A stretch of 64,000 bases of DNA from Galbibacter mesophilus. Lineage in GTDB: Bacteria; Bacteroidota; Bacteroidia; Flavobacteriales; Flavobacteriaceae. Numbering within the stretch: the stretch's first letter is position 1; each line of letters begins with the position of its first letter. The position numbers and the translations under genes are program-made. Positions 1-7,777 of the stretch are shown piece after piece. The notes under the pieces were generated by a model, which ran no database searches, had not been told where the DNA came from, and worked only from the letters and a program-made list of their open reading frames with translations. The DNA lies in NCBI RefSeq assembly GCF_023721415.1, contig NZ_JAMQVC010000002.1, forward strand, positions 62,001 to 126,000. The letters are read 5' to 3'.

Positions 1-31
1 TTCTGAAGATGAATTTTTAGCAATGCTTTAA
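1..31 (+). CDS. 3' end of an upstream gene (partial)
   Basis: An open frame entering from the left edge, read from base 2, encodes SEDEFLAML and stops at TAA 29-31. It lies 4 bases before the next gene on the same strand. With only nine residues the product cannot be identified, and chance readthrough is possible. Confidence 0.3.
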   Translation, partial: SEDEFLAML

Positions 32-35
32 ATGT

Positions 36-710
36 ATGGGAAATAGCAACCTTCTAAAACTCTTTTTTGGTTTTAGCATTTTATATTTTGTTACAAGGGT
101 TTTAGATATCAATTTGGTTGCCAATATTGCCAAGGCAAGTTTAATTCCTATCGTTTTCTTTAACTATTACTTTTCCAAAGCAAAAGTGGACATCGTTCCT
201 GTGGTTATTTTACTGTTTTGTTTTTTGGGAGACCTTTTTACCTTACATCTCACCCCTTTTACCACTCGTGCTTTTTTGGTTAGTTACGGTTTGAGTTACC
301 TTATTTTAGCCATAGCCTGTTTCTGTACCATTCGTGATTTTGATGTTAAAAAGCTCATTTTTTCGGCTGTGCCGGTTATTATACTTTGGTTTATCTATTT
401 CAACTATTCTATAAAAGATATTTTCGGAGAGCAAATGGGGGATTTGTATCCCTTCATAATAGTATATTCCATCGTACTGAGTTCTTTCACCATTATAGCT
501 TTGGTGAATTATTTCAATAACGAACAGAAAATAAATCTTTATCCGGTGCTTATTTCGGTTTCTTTTTTACTGGCGGATATTATGACGGCTATCCATAATT
601 TTATTGTGCCCTTATTTTTTTATACCGTTACCGTAGTGGTTTTAAAGGTGATTTGTTACTTCTTTTTGATGAGGTTCATCAACACTTTCGAATTTAAACG
701 TCTATACTAA
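36..710 (+). CDS. YhhN-like multi-pass membrane protein
   Basis: The 224-residue protein is almost entirely hydrophobic, with about seven or eight membrane segments and only short polar loops. Its length and segment pattern fit the YhhN/TMEM86 family, whose animal members are lysoplasmalogenases. Bacterial members are mostly uncharacterised, so no substrate is proposed. The ATG at 36 follows the upstream stop by four bases. The last 17 bases overlap the 3' end of the convergent metallophosphatase gene (stop at 694), so the two converging transcripts overlap. The family call rests on overall pattern rather than a catalytic motif. Confidence 0.6.
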   Translation: MGNSNLLKLFFGFSILYFVTRVLDINLVANIAKASLIPIVFFNYYFSKAKVDIVPVVILLFCFLGDLFTLHLTPFTTRAFLVSYGLSYLILAIACFCTIRDFDVKKLIFSAVPVIILWFIYFNYSIKDIFGEQMGDLYPFIIVYSIVLSSFTIIALVNYFNNEQKINLYPVLISVSFLLADIMTAIHNFIVPLFFYTVTVVVLKVICYFFLMRFINTFEFKRLY

Positions 711-1599
711 TTCCTTCGGAAGACTTTTTGTTGGCGTCGAAATAAAAATCAATCCTTCCGAGGTAAATTCCGTAGCAACCTACTTGATTGATGAGAACTT
801 TTTTACCCTTTCGATTGGTTTCTACTACTGGTTTATCCATAAACGTATGCGTATGTCCGCCAATAATAAGATCGATGTTCTCGGTGTTTCTAGCCAGTGT
901 AATATCAGAAACTTTGTCGGAATTGTATTGATAACCCAAGTGTGAAAGGCAAATAACCAAATCGCAGTTTTCACTTTCTTTTAATTCTTTGGTAATATCT
1001 TGGGCAATGTTAATAGGATCTAGGTAGACCGTTTCTTTGTACAGTTTTTTGCTTACGAGTCCGTCCAGCTCTATACCCAAACCAAACACCCCGATTTTAA
1101 GTCCATTTTTGACATATATTTTATACCGATCCACGTTCCCGTCCATAATGGTATTTTTAAAGTCGTAATTGGAGTTGATCAGGTTGAATTTAGCATGCGG
1201 CAGTTGGGTGAACAAACCTTCAATACCATTGTCGAAATCGTGGTTGCCAATGGTAGCGGCATCATATTTCAGCATACTCATCAGCTTAAACTCAATTTCA
1301 CCTCCATAAAAATTGAAATAAGGAGTTCCTTGAAAAATATCCCCTGCATCAAAAAGTAGCATGTTCGGATTTTCTTTTCGGATAGATTCAATGAGTTGGG
1401 CCCTTCTTGCAACACCTCCCGCGTTAGGATTTCTTGCGTGGTTGGCAGGGAAAGGGTCGATATGGCTGTGCACATCGTTTGTATGAAGAATGGTAAGGTG
1501 TTTTTTGGGAGTTCCGTTGCAAGCCGTGAGCGATAATCCGCCAGCACTAATAAATGCTGTACTTGCTATGGTGCTGTTTAAAAATTGCCTTCTCTTCAT
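694..1599 (-). CDS. Metallophosphatase/5'-nucleotidase, catalytic domain only
   Basis: This is the N-terminal catalytic half of a UshA-type 5'-nucleotidase. The metal-binding motifs of the calcineurin-like phosphoesterase fold are present in order: TNDVHSH near residue 40 (D42, H44), GDIFQGT, GNHDFD and GGHTH. The N-terminus reads KRRQFLNS followed by a hydrophobic stretch and LTAC (C27), which resembles a twin-arginine signal ending in a lipobox, so a Tat-exported lipoprotein is likely. At 301 residues it lacks the C-terminal substrate-binding domain of UshA. That domain is encoded by the gene immediately upstream in the same operon, 3 bp away. The pair probably hydrolyses extracellular nucleotides to release phosphate and nucleosides. 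Confidence 0.85.
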   Translation of the reverse strand: MKRRQFLNSTIASTAFISAGGLSLTACNGTPKKHLTILHTNDVHSHIDPFPANHARNPNAGGVARRAQLIESIRKENPNMLLFDAGDIFQGTPYFNFYGGEIEFKLMSMLKYDAATIGNHDFDNGIEGLFTQLPHAKFNLINSNYDFKNTIMDGNVDRYKIYVKNGLKIGVFGLGIELDGLVSKKLYKETVYLDPINIAQDITKELKESENCDLVICLSHLGYQYNSDKVSDITLARNTENIDLIIGGHTHTFMDKPVVETNRKGKKVLINQVGCYGIYLGRIDFYFDANKKSSEGISIDV

Positions 1600-1602
1600 T
1601 GG

Positions 1603-2367
1603 TTATTGTTTATAAAAGCGGTTATCAATACTGGCTCTAATAGTGTCTACTTTTTGAAAATAATCAATCAATTCGTTCCGAAGTAAATAATCAAGGTCAG
1701 TAGAAGAAATAGGGTTTTTAAAAAAGTCCATTTTATCGCCTCCCGAAGCTAAATAATCGGAAGTAGCTACAAAATAGGTTTGTTCTTTATCAATACTTTC
1801 ACCATTAATGGTTACGCTGTTTAACGAATTATCTTTATTTAAAACAATTTGAATTTGTTTGCAAATTGGGTGAGCGCGTTGGTTTGTTACAAGGTATTCA
1901 ATCAGTTCCTCAATTTTTTCTGAAGAAAGTTCCAAAACCAATATTTTATTCTCAAAAGGCATGAGTTGATAAGCGGTCCTTCTACTAATATTTCCTTTAG
2001 GCAGCGACGCCCTTATGCCTCCGTGATTAAGCAAAACAAAATCGATATTCTTTCCCGTTCTTTTATGGAAAACTGGGTTGGATTGCTCATAAGTAATATC
2101 GGCCATTAAATTTCCGATAGCCGTGTTCAACTCGCCTTGGTCTTTAGAAAGAGAGGTCGTGCTGAAAGCTAAAGGTTCATCAAGAACTTCTTCGATATGG
2201 GTGCGGTAGGGAGTGATAAAATTTTTAAGACTGTCTATTCCCTGAAGGGAGTCGGTGATTTTAATTTCTTTACCTGAAATCTTATAAACTTTCGTAGAAT
2301 TCTCTTTGCAGCTTAGAAAAACCAACATTGTTATAAATGTAACAAAATGTGTTGTTTTAATGCGCAT
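1603..2367 (-). CDS. 5'-nucleotidase C-terminal (substrate-binding) domain lipoprotein
   Basis: The open frame runs back to 2547, but the start used here is the ATG at 2367. It gives MRIKTTHF, a hydrophobic stretch and lipobox FLSC, a standard lipoprotein signal, and a 254-residue protein. Two signatures of the 5'-nucleotidase C-terminal domain are visible: GGIRASLPKG and ASGGDKMDFF, which in UshA contact the nucleotide base. No metal-binding catalytic motif is present. It is the first gene of a two-gene operon, 3 bp before the catalytic half, so together they reconstitute one UshA-like enzyme from two lipoproteins. Such splitting is known in Bacteroidota. Confidence 0.85.
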   Translation of the reverse strand: MRIKTTHFVTFITMLVFLSCKENSTKVYKISGKEIKITDSLQGIDSLKNFITPYRTHIEEVLDEPLAFSTTSLSKDQGELNTAIGNLMADITYEQSNPVFHKRTGKNIDFVLLNHGGIRASLPKGNISRRTAYQLMPFENKILVLELSSEKIEELIEYLVTNQRAHPICKQIQIVLNKDNSLNSVTINGESIDKEQTYFVATSDYLASGGDKMDFFKNPISSTDLDYLLRNELIDYFQKVDTIRASIDNRFYKQ

Positions 2368-2406
2368 AAGATTCTTAATTTTAATAGCTGGATGTATTGA
2401 AAGTTT

Positions 2407-2414
2407 TACATTTG
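2407..2414 (+). promoter_or_regulatory. Candidate -7 box (TACATTTG)
   Basis: The sequence matches the Bacteroidota sigma-factor -7 consensus TAnnTTTG and lies 20 bp before the ATG at 2435, in the short divergent gap between the nucleotidase operon and the DUF6913 gene. No clear -33 TTG is present at the expected distance. Confidence 0.4.
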
Positions 2415-2434
2415 CAAAAATAATGGAAATGTGA

Positions 2435-2956
2435 ATGATTTTTAAGGGCCTTAAAGAAAAATCAATAAAAAAAGCAATACAATCGGCAATTACAGGACCT
2501 AATCGGTACGGTAAAGAAAACGATGTAGTACGTTCTTTAGCAATCATTATCGATTACGATAAATTGGTAGATTATAAGCCACTTTTGGATATAGCCAAAG
2601 CAATAAACGTAAGTAATGAAAACGTATCTATTGTAGGTTATGTGTCTAAAATGTATAAAAATGTAAACTATTTAATTCCGGTTTTTTCTGATGAGTCTTT
2701 CGGAATGAAAGGAAAAGTAAAAACGGAAGAAATCGGTGTCTTTTTAAAGAAGGAATATGACATTGCAATAAATTATTACTCAGAACCAAATATTTATTTG
2801 CAATTAGTTTCCGCCTTATGTAAAAGTGATTTAAAAGTAGGCATTAGTAACGAATTGGAAGCGCTAAACGATTTGGTTCTAAAGGTAGATGAAAAGGATT
2901 TTACCATGTTCAACAAAGAGCTGGTTAAGTACCTTACTATTTTAAAAAAGATATAA
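2435..2956 (+). CDS. DUF6913 family protein
   Basis: This 173-residue soluble protein has no signal peptide or membrane segment. It matches the conserved flavobacterial family of unknown function found just upstream of dapA. The N-terminus is basic (KEKSIKKAI), followed by alternating hydrophobic strands and a C-terminal acidic/hydrophobic helix. No catalytic motif is recognised. It ends 2 bp before the dapA start, so the two genes are almost certainly co-transcribed. The promoter-like TACATTTG lies 20 bp upstream of its ATG. Function unknown; the family name is recalled from overall similarity. Confidence 0.65.
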   Translation: MIFKGLKEKSIKKAIQSAITGPNRYGKENDVVRSLAIIIDYDKLVDYKPLLDIAKAINVSNENVSIVGYVSKMYKNVNYLIPVFSDESFGMKGKVKTEEIGVFLKKEYDIAINYYSEPNIYLQLVSALCKSDLKVGISNELEALNDLVLKVDEKDFTMFNKELVKYLTILKKI

Positions 2957-2958
2957 TT

Positions 2959-3852
2959 ATGTCAAAGTTTTTAGGAACAGGAGTTGCCCTGGTAACCCCT
3001 TTTAGAGAAGATTTAAGTGTGGATGTGGAAGCACTTGTGGATATTGTAAACCATTCCATAAACGGTGGAGTGGAATATTTGGTAGTTTTAGGGACTACTG
3101 CAGAATCTGCAACGCTTTCCAAAGAGGAAAAAGAACTTGTAAAACAAACTATTATAAACGCCAATGCCGGTCGCGTGCCATTGGTAGTTGGTGTTGGAGG
3201 GAATAATACTGCGGAAGTGGTAAATGAATTAAAATCAAGCGATTTTTCTGCTTTTGATGCCATATTAAGTGTGTCTCCTTATTACAACAAACCGACACAG
3301 GAAGGGATTTATCAGCATTTCAAAGCAATTGCAGAAGTTTCTCCTTTGCCCATCATTTTATACAACGTTCCTGGAAGAACGGGTTCGAATGTATTGCCAA
3401 AAACCATCATTAGATTAGCTAACGATTTTAAAAATATCATTGGAGTAAAAGAAGCGGCTGGTGATATTGTTCAGGCAATGAAACTTATTAAGGATAAACC
3501 AAAAGATTTTTTAATTATCTCTGGCGACGATATGATTACCTTGCCAATGGTTTTGGCTGGTGGAGCTGGGGTTATTTCCGTAATTGGTCAAGGGCTTCCA
3601 AAAGAATTTTCATCCATGGTTCGTTATGCTTTGAGAGGAAATTTAGACGATGCTAATCACATCCATTTTCAATTAATGGACATTATGGAATATATTTTTG
3701 AGGAAGGTAATCCGGCAGGAATCAAGGCTGTATTTGAAAACTTAGGTTTGAGCACTGCGTTAACAAGACTTCCTTTAGTACCAGCTACGGATGCATTGAA
3801 GGAAAAAATAAACGGTTTTCCTCTGTTGGTTACCAACAAGATAAAAGGATAA
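2959..3852 (+). CDS. dapA: 4-hydroxy-tetrahydrodipicolinate synthase
   Basis: DapA condenses pyruvate with aspartate semialdehyde, the first committed step of lysine and diaminopimelate synthesis in the cytoplasm. The 297-residue length is normal for the family. Key residues are visible: the GTTAES active-site threonines (T46, T47), SPYYNKP (Y108/Y109), YNVPGRTG with catalytic Y135 and substrate-binding R140, and the Schiff-base lysine K164 in [17 protein letters not shown] loop follows. It starts 2 bp after DUF6913 and is followed by a strong hairpin terminator at 3885-3920, so the transcript probably ends there. Confidence 0.97.
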   Translation: MSKFLGTGVALVTPFREDLSVDVEALVDIVNHSINGGVEYLVVLGTTAESATLSKEEKELVKQTIINANAGRVPLVVGVGGNNTAEVVNELKSSDFSAFDAILSVSPYYNKPTQEGIYQHFKAIAEVSPLPIILYNVPGRTGSNVLPKTIIRLANDFKNIIGVKEAAGDIVQAMKLIKDKPKDFLIISGDDMITLPMVLAGGAGVISVIGQGLPKEFSSMVRYALRGNLDDANHIHFQLMDIMEYIFEEGNPAGIKAVFENLGLSTALTRLPLVPATDALKEKINGFPLLVTNKIKG

Positions 3853-3884
3853 TTCTTATTTGAATATACGGGATTCTTTAATAA

Positions 3885-3920
3885 ATAGGCTTAACTGACT
3901 AACGGTTGAGCCTATTTTTT
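3885..3920 (+). terminator. Rho-independent terminator after dapA
   Basis: The arms ATAGGCTTAAC (3885-3895) and GTTGAGCCTAT (3905-3915) pair over 11 positions with one G-U, around a 9-nt loop, and run directly into a T tract. Confidence 0.85.
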
Positions 3921-3996
3921 GTATGAAAAACAGGGTGGGATGCGTTAAACTAATAATAAAATTCATTGAAGCGCGTCTTACCTTAAAAAAGGACAT

Positions 3997-4158
3997 TGAA
4001 CTCATCTTGATTTTTTGTGTTTAACCGAAAATGAAGTGAAATTAGTCTAGATGAGGCACTTATTGAAAGGCATAGCATCGCTAAGGATAAGAAAAGTAAC
4101 GAAATATAGGCGAATTTCAATCATTTTTTAGGAAATAGATAAAGTCGAGATGAGTTCA
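3997..4158. repeat. Intergenic element bounded by 11-bp inverted repeats
   Basis: TGAACTCATCT at 3997-4007 is perfectly inverted as AGATGAGTTCA at 4148-4158, and similarity continues a few bases outside. The 162-bp segment between dapA and bamD has no credible ORF. It holds a nested inverted pair (ATTGAAA / TTTCAAT). It could be a MITE-like repeat or a structured untranslated RNA. Only one copy is in the window, so repeat status is unproven. Confidence 0.35.
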
Positions 4159-4204
4159 TTATATTCACTTCGTAAAATAGTTTTTTAAATTACATATATT
4201 TAAC

Positions 4205-4212
4205 TAATTTTG
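4205..4212 (+). promoter_or_regulatory. Candidate -7 box (TAATTTTG) for the bamD-coaBC operon
   Basis: This is an exact match to TAnnTTTG, preceded about 22 bp upstream by a T tract that may act as the -33 element. It would give a leader of roughly 90 nt before the bamD ATG at 4308. It follows the dapA terminator and so probably begins the next transcription unit. Confidence 0.45.
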
Positions 4213-4307
4213 CCCGATAAAATATCTGTACTCCAATTGTTTGGAATACGTGTAATACAAATTTATTGGAGCTAAAAAATAATTACCTTCCAAAGGGTCG
4301 TAAGTTT

Positions 4308-5123
4308 ATGAAATATACATATTTAGCAATTTTTTTCGTTTTTACTTTTGTTAGCTGTAGCGAATACCAAAAAGTGTTGAAGGACAGTGATGTTAAGAAA
4401 AAGTACGAAATGGCAGAAAAGCTTTATAACGAAGAGGATTATAAACGTGCGAATAGACTTTTGGAGCAAATTGTACCGCAATACGTAGGGAAACCTCAAG
4501 GAGAGCGACTCATATATTTTTATGCCAATTCGTATTATCAAATGGAAGATTATTTTCTGGCGGCTTATCAGTTTGAGCGATTTTCTAAGTCTTACCCTCG
4601 AAGCGACAAGGCAGAAGAAGCGGCCTTTTTAGGAGCTAAAAGTCAGTATTTAACTTCTCCAAGATATAGTTTAGACCAAACAGAGACCGAAAAGGCAATT
4701 AGCAGATTGCAGGTTTTTATCAATACCAATCCAGAGTCTCAATACATGGAAGAAGCCAATGAAATGGTGGCTGAACTAAGGGCGAAATTGGAAAAGAAAG
4801 CTTTTGAAATTGCTAAACAATACAATAGAATATCAGATTATAACGCGTCAATAAAATCTTTTGAACTATTTTTCAAAGAATTTCCGGGATCGGTATACAA
4901 AGAAGACGCTTTGTATTACAACTTTTTGGCCAGGTACAATTTAGCAATCAATAGTATCTATTCAAAAAAAGAAGAACGTATTAACGATGCGCAGGCTGCG
5001 TACAATAAATTAGTAGCCGAGTTTAGTGAAGGCGAATATGCAAAAAAAGCTGCCAAATTAAATGAGGAATTGACCAATGAGATGGCAGATTTTAAACAAT
5101 TAATGGAACAATACAGTAAATAA
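4308..5123 (+). CDS. bamD: Outer membrane protein assembly factor BamD
   Basis: BamD is a lipoprotein with tetratricopeptide-like helical repeats that works with BamA to fold outer membrane proteins. The frame is open from 4266, but the ATG at 4308 gives a proper lipoprotein signal (MKYTYLAIFF..FVSC) and a 271-residue protein, close to the family length. Repeated helical pairs with Y/A/F spacing (YKRANRLLEQI, YFLAAYQFERF, SQYMEEANEM) and the SYPRSDKAEEAA motif are typical of BamD. It is followed after 7 bp by the omega-like gene and then coaBC, the usual flavobacterial order. Confidence 0.92.
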   Translation: MKYTYLAIFFVFTFVSCSEYQKVLKDSDVKKKYEMAEKLYNEEDYKRANRLLEQIVPQYVGKPQGERLIYFYANSYYQMEDYFLAAYQFERFSKSYPRSDKAEEAAFLGAKSQYLTSPRYSLDQTETEKAISRLQVFINTNPESQYMEEANEMVAELRAKLEKKAFEIAKQYNRISDYNASIKSFELFFKEFPGSVYKEDALYYNFLARYNLAINSIYSKKEERINDAQAAYNKLVAEFSEGEYAKKAAKLNEELTNEMADFKQLMEQYSK

Positions 5124-5130
5124 AAAAGTT

Positions 5131-5451
5131 ATGAGCGAATTAAGAAATTCTGAAGCACCGGTTTCTACCGTAACGTATGATAGAAATGAAATAGATGTCC
5201 CTACAAATAATATTTATGAGGCAATCTCAATTATATCTAAGCGTGCCAACCAAATTAATGGAGATATTAAAAAGGAATTGATTGAGAAATTGGAAGAGTT
5301 TGCTACATATACTGATAGTCTTGAAGAGATTTTTGAGAATAAAGAGCAAATAGAGGTTTCTAAATTTTATGAAAAACTGCCTAAGCCACATGCAATTGCT
5401 GTGGAAGAGTGGTTAAACGATAAGATTTATTACAGAAATACAGAAAAATAG
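5131..5451 (+). CDS. rpoZ: DNA-directed RNA polymerase omega-like subunit
   Basis: This 106-residue acidic protein has the core NIYEAISIISKRANQI, which matches the conserved Rpb6/omega segment that clamps the beta-prime subunit (the NxYEA..I...RA pattern). The C-terminal half (KFYEKLPKPHAIAVEEW) is the extension seen in Bacteroidota omega homologues. It lies between bamD and coaBC with gaps of 7 and 6 bp, the standard arrangement in flavobacteria. It would act as a non-essential assembly and stability subunit of RNA polymerase. Confidence 0.85.
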   Translation: MSELRNSEAPVSTVTYDRNEIDVPTNNIYEAISIISKRANQINGDIKKELIEKLEEFATYTDSLEEIFENKEQIEVSKFYEKLPKPHAIAVEEWLNDKIYYRNTEK

Positions 5452-5457
5452 TAGGGC

Positions 5458-6669
5458 ATGTCCATACTTAGCGGCAAAAAGGTTTTACTGGGTATTACTG
5501 GTGGTATTGCCGCTTACAAGTCGGCCTACCTAGTTCGACAATTTATAAAAGCTGGAGCAAGCGTTAAAGTGGTAATGACAGAAAGTGCAAAAGACTTTGT
5601 TACCCCTTTAACGCTTTCTACGTTATCTAAAAATCCGGTGTATTCTTCGTTTACCAATGATGAAGAAGGCAGCGAAGTATGGAACAATCATGTAGATTTG
5701 GGTTTGTGGGCAGATGTAATGGTCATTGCTCCAGCAACTGCAAACACTCTTTCCAAGATGGCCAGTGGCGCCTCTGATAATTTTTTGTTGGCTACGTACT
5801 TATCTGCTAAATGTCCAGTGTATTTTGCTCCGGCGATGGATTTGGATATGTACAAACACCCATCTACTAAAAATACATTTGATACTTTACAATCTTTTGG
5901 AAATGTAATTATACCAGCCGGTCACGGGGAATTGGCTAGTGGTTTGGTTGGAGAAGGTAGAATGGCAGAGCCTGAAGAAATTGTTTCTTTCATTGAAAAG
6001 GATGTAATTTCTAAACTTCCGCTTAAAGGAAAAAGGGTGCTTATTACTGCAGGACCTACTTATGAAGCAATAGACCCAGTCCGTTTTATAGGTAACCATT
6101 CCAGTGGGAAAATGGGCTATGCCTTGGCTAAGGAAGCCGCAAATTTAGGGGCTGAGGTGTTTTTAATTTCGGGACCTACGCATTTAGATTTGAAACACTC
6201 CCATGTGAAACTGGTTCGTGTGACTTCTTCCGAAGAAATGTACAACGCGACCCATCAGGTGTTTAATCAAGTGGATATTGCTATCCTTTCTGCAGCGGTT
6301 GCCGATTACCGACCTTCCGAAGTAGCTTCAGAAAAAATTAAAAAGAAAACAGCTGCACTTCAAATTAATCTTGAACCTACAAAAGACATCCTCGCTTCTT
6401 TAGGGGAAGTTAAAACCAAGCAGTTTTTAGTAGGTTTTGCGTTGGAGACGAATAATGAATTGGAAAACGCCCAAAAAAAGCTGAAAATCAAAAATTTAGA
6501 CGCTATTGTTTTAAATTCTTTGAATGATGTAGGTGCAGGTTTTGGAAAATCAACAAATAAAGTTACTTTTATAGATAAGAAATTGAATAGCATTCCGTTT
6601 TCATTAAAGTCGAAAACAGAAGTTGCTATCGATATTTTTAATGAAATTCTGCGTCGTTTTCATGGTTAG
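5458..6669 (+). CDS. coaBC: Bifunctional phosphopantothenoylcysteine decarboxylase/synthase
   Basis: CoaBC performs two consecutive coenzyme A steps: CTP-dependent ligation of cysteine to 4'-phosphopantothenate, and FMN-dependent decarboxylation. The N-terminal flavoprotein half shows GITGGIAAYKS, the catalytic histidine in NHVDLGLWADV and the APAMDLDMY segment, equivalent to the PxMNxxMW motif with N replaced by D. The C-terminal ligase half shows ITAGPTYEAIDPVRFIGNHSSG. The 403-residue length is normal. Its stop overlaps the start of the DUF4835 gene by 8 bp, indicating translational coupling. Confidence 0.96.
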   Translation: MSILSGKKVLLGITGGIAAYKSAYLVRQFIKAGASVKVVMTESAKDFVTPLTLSTLSKNPVYSSFTNDEEGSEVWNNHVDLGLWADVMVIAPATANTLSKMASGASDNFLLATYLSAKCPVYFAPAMDLDMYKHPSTKNTFDTLQSFGNVIIPAGHGELASGLVGEGRMAEPEEIVSFIEKDVISKLPLKGKRVLITAGPTYEAIDPVRFIGNHSSGKMGYALAKEAANLGAEVFLISGPTHLDLKHSHVKLVRVTSSEEMYNATHQVFNQVDIAILSAAVADYRPSEVASEKIKKKTAALQINLEPTKDILASLGEVKTKQFLVGFALETNNELENAQKKLKIKNLDAIVLNSLNDVGAGFGKSTNKVTFIDKKLNSIPFSLKSKTEVAIDIFNEILRRFHG

Positions 6670-7552
6670 GAAGCTTTTATGTGTCGTTTTTTTATGCGTA
6701 GCTCAATTTACATTGGCGCAAGAGCTTAACTGTACCGTGATTGTAAATTCGGAACAGGTAAATCAAACCAACCAGCAGATTTTCAAAACGCTGGAAAAAT
6801 CACTTAACGATTACGTTAACCAAACCAAATGGACTAATCGTAACTACAGTAGTGCGGAGCGTATTGAGTGCAGTATGATGATTACCGTTACGAATTACGA
6901 AAACACTACCTTCAATGCAACCATTCAGGTGCAATCTAACCGTCCAGTTTACAATTCTACCTACCAATCACCTGTATTTAATTATCAAGATAAGCAGTTT
7001 ACCTTTAATTATGTAGAGTTTGCTCCCATATATTTTAATCCGAATGTATTCGAATCAAATCTTACATCGGTTATCACATATTATGTTTACATAATGCTGG
7101 GAGTGGATGCCGATACTTTTACAAAAGAAGGAGGAACGCCTTATTTTAAGCAGGCACAAAATATTGTGAATCTAGCTCAAGGAAGCGGCTACAGTGGTTG
7201 GCAACAAGTTGATGGCAATAGAACTCGATGGGAATTGGTAGATAACCTTTTATCAAATACTTTTAAAGAGTACAGATTGGCACTTTATAATTACCATCGT
7301 TTGGGATTGGATAAGCTTGTGGACAATGCTACGTTGGCCAAGGAGTCCATTGCAGGTTCCATGAAATTGTTTGATCGATTGAACGACGTGCGTCCAAATT
7401 CCTTTGTGCTTCAAGCTTTCTTCGACGCTAAATCTGAGGAAATCGCCAATGTTTTTTCTGGAGGTCCAAAAGTCGATATTGTCAAATTGAAAGAAACCTT
7501 AAATCAGATTGCTCCTTTGTATGCAGATACTTGGTCTCGTATAAAATATTAG
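6662..7552 (+). CDS. DUF4835 family secreted protein
   Basis: The start is placed at ATG 6662, which gives the signal peptide MVRKLLCVVFLCVAQFTLAQ cleaved before ELNC. The upstream extension to 6623 lies inside coaBC. The mature protein begins with the family pattern ELNCTVIVNSEQVNQTN. The 296-residue length and the position after coaBC and before recN match the conserved flavobacterial DUF4835 family. The function is unknown; the signal peptide puts it in the periplasm or at the outer membrane. The ATG overlaps the coaBC stop, so it is part of the bamD-omega-coaBC operon. Confidence 0.85.
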   Translation: MVRKLLCVVFLCVAQFTLAQELNCTVIVNSEQVNQTNQQIFKTLEKSLNDYVNQTKWTNRNYSSAERIECSMMITVTNYENTTFNATIQVQSNRPVYNSTYQSPVFNYQDKQFTFNYVEFAPIYFNPNVFESNLTSVITYYVYIMLGVDADTFTKEGGTPYFKQAQNIVNLAQGSGYSGWQQVDGNRTRWELVDNLLSNTFKEYRLALYNYHRLGLDKLVDNATLAKESIAGSMKLFDRLNDVRPNSFVLQAFFDAKSEEIANVFSGGPKVDIVKLKETLNQIAPLYADTWSRIKY

Positions 7553-7777
7553 CCAAGTTACAAGTCGTAAATTATGAGTTGTTTGTTTTTAGGACGCATT
7601 AAGCAATACGCAGTAAGCTTTTTTTTGCTTCCCGCACCCAAAACCTAACACCCAACACCCATAAAACTAACATCCGTGCATCCGTGGCACTTTTCGGCAA
7701 TTCATTCATAAAAAATCCACAATATTTTATTTCTGTTTGAAGAACAATTATCTTTGGGAAACTAAATTCAAGAAACT

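Noticed and set aside
2368-2547. 60-residue N-terminal extension of the nucleotidase C-terminal-domain gene
   Set aside because: It would overlap the divergent DUF6913 gene and hide the lipoprotein signal that starts at 2367.
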